DNA of 25,524 nucleotides. Source: an uncultured Sphingomonas sp. (GTDB taxonomy: Bacteria; Pseudomonadota; Alphaproteobacteria; Sphingomonadales; Sphingomonadaceae). The notes beneath the pieces are model-generated. The model had not been told where the DNA came from and searched no databases. It saw only the letters and a list, made by a program, of their open reading frames with translations. Numbering within the stretch: the first letter of the stretch is position 1; each line of letters opens with the position of its first letter. Where the stretch lies: contig CADCWB010000253.1 of assembly GCA_902806295.1 (NCBI GenBank), positions 1-25,524 of the forward strand, written 5' to 3'. This document shows, piece by piece, positions 21,885 to 25,524 of the stretch. The translations under genes and the position numbers were made by a program.

Positions 21885-22183
21885 GCGAGGTTCGCGACAA
21901 TGTGCAGGCAGGCCGGTTCGAGATCGCCTTCGACGATGGCGAGGTCGCCTTCGCGGCGTACCAGATAGAAGGGGACAGCATTATCTTCCCCCACACTGTC
22001 GTGCCTGAGCAGTACGAAGGGCAAGGAATCGCATCGCGGCTGGCGGAAGCAGCGCTGGCCTCCGCTCGGGCGCGCGGATTGAAGGTCGTGCCGCGCTGTT
22101 CTTTCTTCGCGAACTATATGCGAACGCACCCGGAGACGCACGACCTGCTTGCATCGGGCACCGATGGATTGCTGGAGGGTTGA
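21881..22183 (+). CDS. Small GNAT-like acetyltransferase (YjdJ/Acetyltransf_CG type)
   Basis: 100 residues, ATGA overlap with the peptidase gene. The short GNAT variant pattern is clear: FEIAFDDGEVAFAAYQIEGDSIIFPHTVVPEQYEGQGIASRLAEAAL (residues ~13-59), where HTxVPxxxxGQGI is the acetyl-CoA-binding stretch, then LKVVPRCSFFANYMRTHPE (68-85) with the conserved P-x-C-x-F-x-x-x-Y and C73. These minimal GNATs lack the C-terminal strands of full acetyltransferases; their acceptors are not known. The start has no strong independent SD and is likely served by coupling. Confidence 0.92.
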   Translation: MSEVRDNVQAGRFEIAFDDGEVAFAAYQIEGDSIIFPHTVVPEQYEGQGIASRLAEAALASARARGLKVVPRCSFFANYMRTHPETHDLLASGTDGLLEG

Positions 22184-22202
22184 GCCGCTAAGGAGAGCGC
22201 TC

Positions 22203-22736
22203 ATGCCCGCTGTTGCCGTACCCCCTGCCCGCCTGAGCGCCGAACTGCGGCAAGGCCGCTCCGCCGATCTCTCCCGCCGCCGCTGGGCGATCGGAATGAG
22301 TTTCGCGGGCGCCGGCATCGGTATGGTGGTGGGCGCCTATCAAACCGGCATGTTGAAGCGCCTGCCCGATATTCTGCCCGGTAAGCTGTGGGACGCGGAA
22401 AAGGTCGATGCGTCCGACTATGCGTACAAGCGGGCGCAGACGCCCGACGGGCTGCTGATGGCACTAACCTATATCATCACTGCCTGCTTGGTTGGCGCTG
22501 GAGGCAAGGACCGCGACACGCAGCAACCCTGGCTGCCCCTCGCCGCTTCGGCAAAGGCATGGATCGACCTCTTCTCTGCATTGAAGCTAGCCCGGGAAGA
22601 GTATCAAGATAATCGCGCGCTCTGCAGCTGGTGCCAGGTCGCAACCCTGTTCACCGCCACGACGGCCCTGCTGTCAGCGCCCGAAGCGCTAAGAGCGGGT
22701 CGGAGGCTGCTGAGCGACGGAGACCTGCTCGCCTAG
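22203..22736 (+). CDS. VKOR-like membrane protein with a single CxxC
   Basis: 177 residues from an ATG with AAGGAGAG eight nt upstream. Three to four hydrophobic segments are seen (about 28-47, 84-100, 146-160), and C141-S-W-C144 lies at the start of the last one, as in vitamin K epoxide reductase family proteins, which pass electrons between a quinone and protein disulfides. The segments GMVVGAYQTGMLKRLPD, KVDASDYAY, GGKDRDTQQPWLPLA and NRALCSWCQ match the sphingomonad/alphaproteobacterial VKOR-like group as I know it. Canonical VKOR has a second pair of loop cysteines; here the only other Cys is C95, so the redox relay is reduced. A 19-nt gap follows the acetyltransferase gene. The stop overlaps, as CTAG, the stop of the convergent gene. 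Function is plausible thiol-redox but unproven. Confidence 0.75.
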   Translation: MPAVAVPPARLSAELRQGRSADLSRRRWAIGMSFAGAGIGMVVGAYQTGMLKRLPDILPGKLWDAEKVDASDYAYKRAQTPDGLLMALTYIITACLVGAGGKDRDTQQPWLPLAASAKAWIDLFSALKLAREEYQDNRALCSWCQVATLFTATTALLSAPEALRAGRRLLSDGDLLA

Positions 22737-23074
22737 CCGAACTGGCCCTTGGTCTGCTGACGCTCGCGATGGTGCTTCTTCAGCATGCAGCTGGTCCAGC
22801 CGCCCGGCCCAATGGCCGTGCAGCTGCCGATGCCCGTATCCAGCTCCTCGATCCAGCGCCCACGCTCCCGCGCGACACTGTCGTGGGGACCGTTGACGTC
22901 GAATCGCTTCGGATCGGTCACCTGATAAGGCCGCGGCCGATCGCGCCGGGCGCAGACCGTGACGTCCGCCTCTCCGTCCTGAGGTGCACGGCATTCCTGC
23001 CGGGCAACCTCCCGCTTGATCTCCGCCGAGAAATCAGGAGCGGCCCCAACCAGCAAGGCGAGCAACAATGCCAC
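22733..23074 (-). CDS. Small secreted hypothetical protein with four cysteines
   Basis: 113 residues from a GTG at 23074; an in-frame TAA lies 10-12 bases upstream, so the start is limited to this GTG or downstream TTG codons. A short hydrophobic start (MALLLALLVGAAPDF) suggests a signal peptide with cleavage around 12-15. The segment VTVCARRDRPRPYQVTDPKRF resembles the 'V-x-V-C-x-R-R' plus proline/tyrosine pattern of many sphingomonad exported hypotheticals. C28, C41, C85 and C96 could form two disulfides. The C-terminus is basic and polar (MLKKHHRERQQTKG). It follows the L,D-transpeptidase gene after 41 nt, so the two may be co-transcribed. Function unknown. Confidence 0.72.
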   Translation of the reverse strand: MALLLALLVGAAPDFSAEIKREVARQECRAPQDGEADVTVCARRDRPRPYQVTDPKRFDVNGPHDSVARERGRWIEELDTGIGSCTAIGPGGWTSCMLKKHHRERQQTKGQFG

Positions 23075-23115
23075 CTTGCGAGCTTAGGCCTTTTGGGTGG
23101 TTGCGCCAGCGGCTC

Positions 23116-24411
23116 TTAGCTGGCCGACGCGACCTGGACCGACGGACCAAACATCTGCGGCATGGCTTGCGCATCGAACCCGTAGGGATCGCCGCGGAAC
23201 ACGACGCCATTGGGGCTCGGCGTGACCGTCAGATACGTCATGTAAATCGGCACCGGCTTCGGCAGCGGGATAACTTGCTCGGGCACGGACGTCGGCTGCG
23301 GCGCGCGCGGGAACACCCATGAGGCGAAGCGGCGGTAATCCTCCAGCCGGACGCAGCCGTTGCTTATCCAGCGATGGGTCAGGTTGAACTTCTCCTTGGT
23401 GGGCGTGTCGTGAAGATAGATGCCGAAATCGTTTGGCATCTCGAACTTCATCTCACCCATCGAATTCCATGGGCCGGGCTTCTGGCGGACCAGCATGGTC
23501 GGCTGCTTGCGACCGGACGCCACCGCTTTCCAGTTGACGCTCTTGGGATCGACCCGCTGCGGGCTCGGGCCCCAATCGGACAGCACTTCATAGTGGAAGT
23601 TCTGAAAGTAGGAGACGCCCTGCTCCTTGACCTTCTTGGCGGTCAGGCTGCGCACCAGCTCGGGCGGCACATGCCAATAAGGGTTGGCCTTGGCGTTGCG
23701 CATCAGCACGGCCATCATCGGCGTCTTGGTCTCGGGGGCACCGACAATGACACGCATGCCGTCGGCCACCCGGTCGCGCGCGAACAGATAGGTCTGCGCC
23801 GATCCAGAGTCGACCACCACATAGCGGTCGAAAGTGCCGGTGGTCGGCAGGCGCCAAGCCCGCTCCATGTTGATTGCAATCCGGCGCGCATAGTAGGGCG
23901 AACCGCGGTTCAGCGAAGCGATGGTCCCCCGGCCTGCGATGCCGTCCGGATTGCCGAGGCCGTGGACCTGCTGATAGGCCGAGACTGCCTGCATCAGTCG
24001 GTCGTCATAACCGCCCGCCGCCGGCAGACCGAGCCGCTGCCGCAGCAGGCTGACCCGCTTGCCGGTCGCGCCGCGCTTCAGCGCCGCCCCGGCCGGGATC
24101 TTGACCTGCGGCATGCTGCCCCAGCTCGCCTGATATTGCTGCAGGCCCCGCGCGAGGTCGAGGAACATTGGGTTGGGTTGATTGCGCCGCGACGAGGCCG
24201 CTGGATTGAACAAGCGCGACAGCCAGTTCTGCGGCCGCTGCTTCTTGCGCGCGACCGTGGTCATCTGCGGATCGACGTAAACGAAGTCGATACCCTGCTT
24301 GATGGCCCGCGGCACGGCGACCGGCTCATCGCCGCGCGGCTGCCGCTGGGCCGCCGCCGGAGTTCCGGCCCACAGGGCCGCGGCGCCGAGAATACGTGCG
24401 ATCTTCTTCAT
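23116..24411 (-). CDS. L,D-transpeptidase (YkuD family, YcbB-like) with PG-binding domain
   Basis: 431 residues from the ATG encoding MKKIARILGAAALWAGTPAAAQ, a signal peptide likely cleaved after A21. Residues ~110-168 form a peptidoglycan-binding repeat (GATGKRVSLLRQRLGL, YDDRLMQAVSAYQQVHGLGNPDGIAGRGTIASLN). The catalytic YkuD domain follows from ~194 (RYVVVDSGSAQTYLF), with H334 (YLHDTPTKEKF) and catalytic C353 in the signature HRWISNGCVRLED. The large insert between strands is as in YcbB/LdtD-type enzymes. It should make 3-3 crosslinks or attach proteins to peptidoglycan in the periplasm. An alternative upstream start would add unconserved residues. The gene joins lgt and pgeF as the third envelope gene of the window but is not in their operon. 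Confidence 0.93.
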   Translation of the reverse strand: MKKIARILGAAALWAGTPAAAQRQPRGDEPVAVPRAIKQGIDFVYVDPQMTTVARKKQRPQNWLSRLFNPAASSRRNQPNPMFLDLARGLQQYQASWGSMPQVKIPAGAALKRGATGKRVSLLRQRLGLPAAGGYDDRLMQAVSAYQQVHGLGNPDGIAGRGTIASLNRGSPYYARRIAINMERAWRLPTTGTFDRYVVVDSGSAQTYLFARDRVADGMRVIVGAPETKTPMMAVLMRNAKANPYWHVPPELVRSLTAKKVKEQGVSYFQNFHYEVLSDWGPSPQRVDPKSVNWKAVASGRKQPTMLVRQKPGPWNSMGEMKFEMPNDFGIYLHDTPTKEKFNLTHRWISNGCVRLEDYRRFASWVFPRAPQPTSVPEQVIPLPKPVPIYMTYLTVTPSPNGVVFRGDPYGFDAQAMPQMFGPSVQVASAS

Positions 24412-24484
24412 AGGCCACGCGCCGCGAGCAGCGCACTCCATTGCTTGCTTCCCCAATCCAACGCCTTGCCCGCCCAAGCGTTGC

Positions 24485-24502
24485 GCCCGCCTGAACGCGG
24501 GC
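24485..24502 (-). terminator. Weak GC hairpin downstream of uvrB
   Basis: GCCCGC and GCGGGC flank a six-base loop just downstream of the uvrB stop (in minus-strand direction). The stem is only 6 bp and no T-run follows, so it may be a weak or Rho-assisted end, or nothing. The remaining bases of the 101-nt gap to the L,D-transpeptidase start show no clear promoter. Confidence 0.25.
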
Positions 24503-24512
24503 CGCCTGCCCT

Positions 24513-25524
24513 TCAGCGCCGCGCGCGCTTGTTCATCCGGACCTGCTGCTGCTTGCCGAAGCGGGTCTTTCGGGTACCGGGCTTGCCCTCGGTCGAGTGG
24601 CCGACCCGCGGTGCGGCGCTTTGCGGGTGGGGGATCCCGAGGTCGTCTTCCTCTAAACGGCGGATCTCGTCGCGCAGGCGGCCGGCTTCCTCAAATTCCA
24701 GATCGGCAGCCGCTTTGCGCATGCGGCTTTCCAGATCGCTGATGTAGGCCCGCAGGTTATGCCCGACGAGGTGCGGGCGCTCGTCGTCGCCGGTATCCAC
24801 CACCACACCGTCACGGGTCGAAACATGGGCGATGATGTCGCTGATGTCGCGCTTGATGGTCGCCGGGGTGATGCCGTGCTCGCGGTTATACTCTTCCTGC
24901 TTCTCGCGGCGCCGGTTGGTTTCGTTGAGCGCCCGCTCCATCGAGCCGGTCACACTGTCGGCATAGAGGATGACCCGGCCATCGACGTTGCGGGCGGCGC
25001 GGCCGATGGTCTGGATCAGCGAGGTCTCGGAGCGCAGGAAGCCCTCCTTGTCGGCATCGAGGATCGCGACCAGCCCGCATTCGGGAATGTCGAGCCCCTC
25101 GCGTAGCAGGTTGATGCCGACCAGCACATCGTAAACCCCCAGCCGCAGGTCGCGGATCAGCTCGATCCGCTCCAGCGTCTCGACGTCCGAGTGCATGTAG
25201 CGCACGCGCAAGCCCGCCTCGTGCAGATACTCGGTCAAGTCCTCGGCCATCCGCTTGGTCAGTGTGGTGACCAGCGTTCGATAGCCGGCGCGCGCGGTCT
25301 TCTTGGCTTCGTTGACGAGGTCGTCGACCTGGTCCTCGACCGGCTTGATCTCGACCGGCGGGTCGATGAGCCCCGTGGGGCGGATCACCTGCTCGCTGAA
25401 CACGCCGCCGTTCTCGTTCATCTCCCACGGTCCGGGCGTGGCGGAGACGGCCACCGATTGCGGCCGCATCGCATCCCACTCGTTGAAGCGCAAAGGGCGG
25501 TTGTCGATGCACGACGGCAGCCGG
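24513..25524 (-). CDS. uvrB: Excinuclease ABC subunit UvrB, C-terminal half (5' end outside window)
   Basis: 336 residues are visible, starting RLPSCIDNRPLRFNEWDAMRPQSV at the window edge, so roughly the C-terminal half of a ~720-residue protein. UvrB verifies DNA damage with UvrA and then holds UvrC for incision. Present are helicase domain 2 with YMHSDVETLERIELIRDLR, the motif V region DVLVGINLLREGLDIPE and motif VI SLIQTIGRAARN, the YADSVTGSMERALNETNRRR linker, and the C-terminal UVR domain (ISDLESRMRKAAADLEFEEA) that binds UvrC. A basic tail (GTRKTRFGKQQQVRMNKRARR region) ends the protein, a bit longer than in E. coli. The reading frame is uninterrupted to the edge. Confidence 0.97.
   Translation of the reverse strand, partial: RLPSCIDNRPLRFNEWDAMRPQSVAVSATPGPWEMNENGGVFSEQVIRPTGLIDPPVEIKPVEDQVDDLVNEAKKTARAGYRTLVTTLTKRMAEDLTEYLHEAGLRVRYMHSDVETLERIELIRDLRLGVYDVLVGINLLREGLDIPECGLVAILDADKEGFLRSETSLIQTIGRAARNVDGRVILYADSVTGSMERALNETNRRREKQEEYNREHGITPATIKRDISDIIAHVSTRDGVVVDTGDDERPHLVGHNLRAYISDLESRMRKAAADLEFEEAGRLRDEIRRLEEDDLGIPHPQSAAPRVGHSTEGKPGTRKTRFGKQQQVRMNKRARR

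Noticed and set aside
1..25524. CRISPR arrays, tRNA/rRNA genes, insertion sequences, prophage or defence genes
   Set aside because: I looked for repeated spacered units, conserved tRNA arms, transposase motifs and terminal inverted repeats by eye and saw none; coverage by ordinary genes leaves little room.

Overview
The window reads as chromosomal DNA of a GC-rich alphaproteobacterium, most likely a member of the Sphingomonadales. The reasons are the lgt–midA–pgeF cluster, a 1549-residue NAD-dependent glutamate dehydrogenase, DUF3617, PAS and VKOR-like proteins of the sphingomonad type, and a match to the alphaproteobacterial EcfG (general stress sigma factor) promoter consensus. Genes are packed tightly, often with 1-4 nt start/stop overlaps. 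No gap without a gene exceeds about 155 nt. I saw no rRNA, tRNA, CRISPR array, insertion sequence or prophage gene.

Left part (1-4600): the end of a DUF2243 membrane protein converges on a DUF3617 lipoprotein. Upstream of the lipoprotein, on the minus strand, is the tightly coupled series lgt > midA-type methyltransferase > GNAT > pgeF > HNH protein, an envelope-related group (lipoprotein maturation, peptidoglycan editing) carrying two small extra enzymes. The methyltransferase appears to start at a CTG codon overlapping the lgt stop.

Centre-left (4670-10346, plus strand): an AMP-forming acyl-CoA synthetase interrupted by one in-frame amber codon in its ATP-binding loop, an orphan molybdopterin-subunit-like oxidoreductase, ferrochelatase (hemH), an acetoacetyl-CoA reductase (phaB) and a ribbon-helix-helix protein. 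Start/stop overlaps join the first three.

Centre (10320-17215, minus strand): a PAS-type protein, the large glutamate dehydrogenase with its own candidate promoter, and an ATP-grasp ligase coupled to it by TGATG.

Right part: a standalone KTSC protein and a 75-residue one-helix membrane protein behind an EcfG-type promoter and in front of a clear hairpin terminator. Then comes a plus-strand chain hmgA-fahA (the end of tyrosine/homogentisate breakdown), an exported M20 peptidase, a small acetyltransferase and a VKOR-like membrane protein. It meets, tail to tail with overlapping stops, a minus-strand group: a small secreted Cys protein, an L,D-transpeptidase and, further upstream, the C-terminal half of uvrB cut by the window edge.

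Most of this is ordinary core-genome content. I do not see a convincing new multi-gene system. The best leads are the amber codon in the synthetase, the oxidoreductase lacking the usual catalytic Glu, the CTG start, and the EcfG-promoter small membrane protein.
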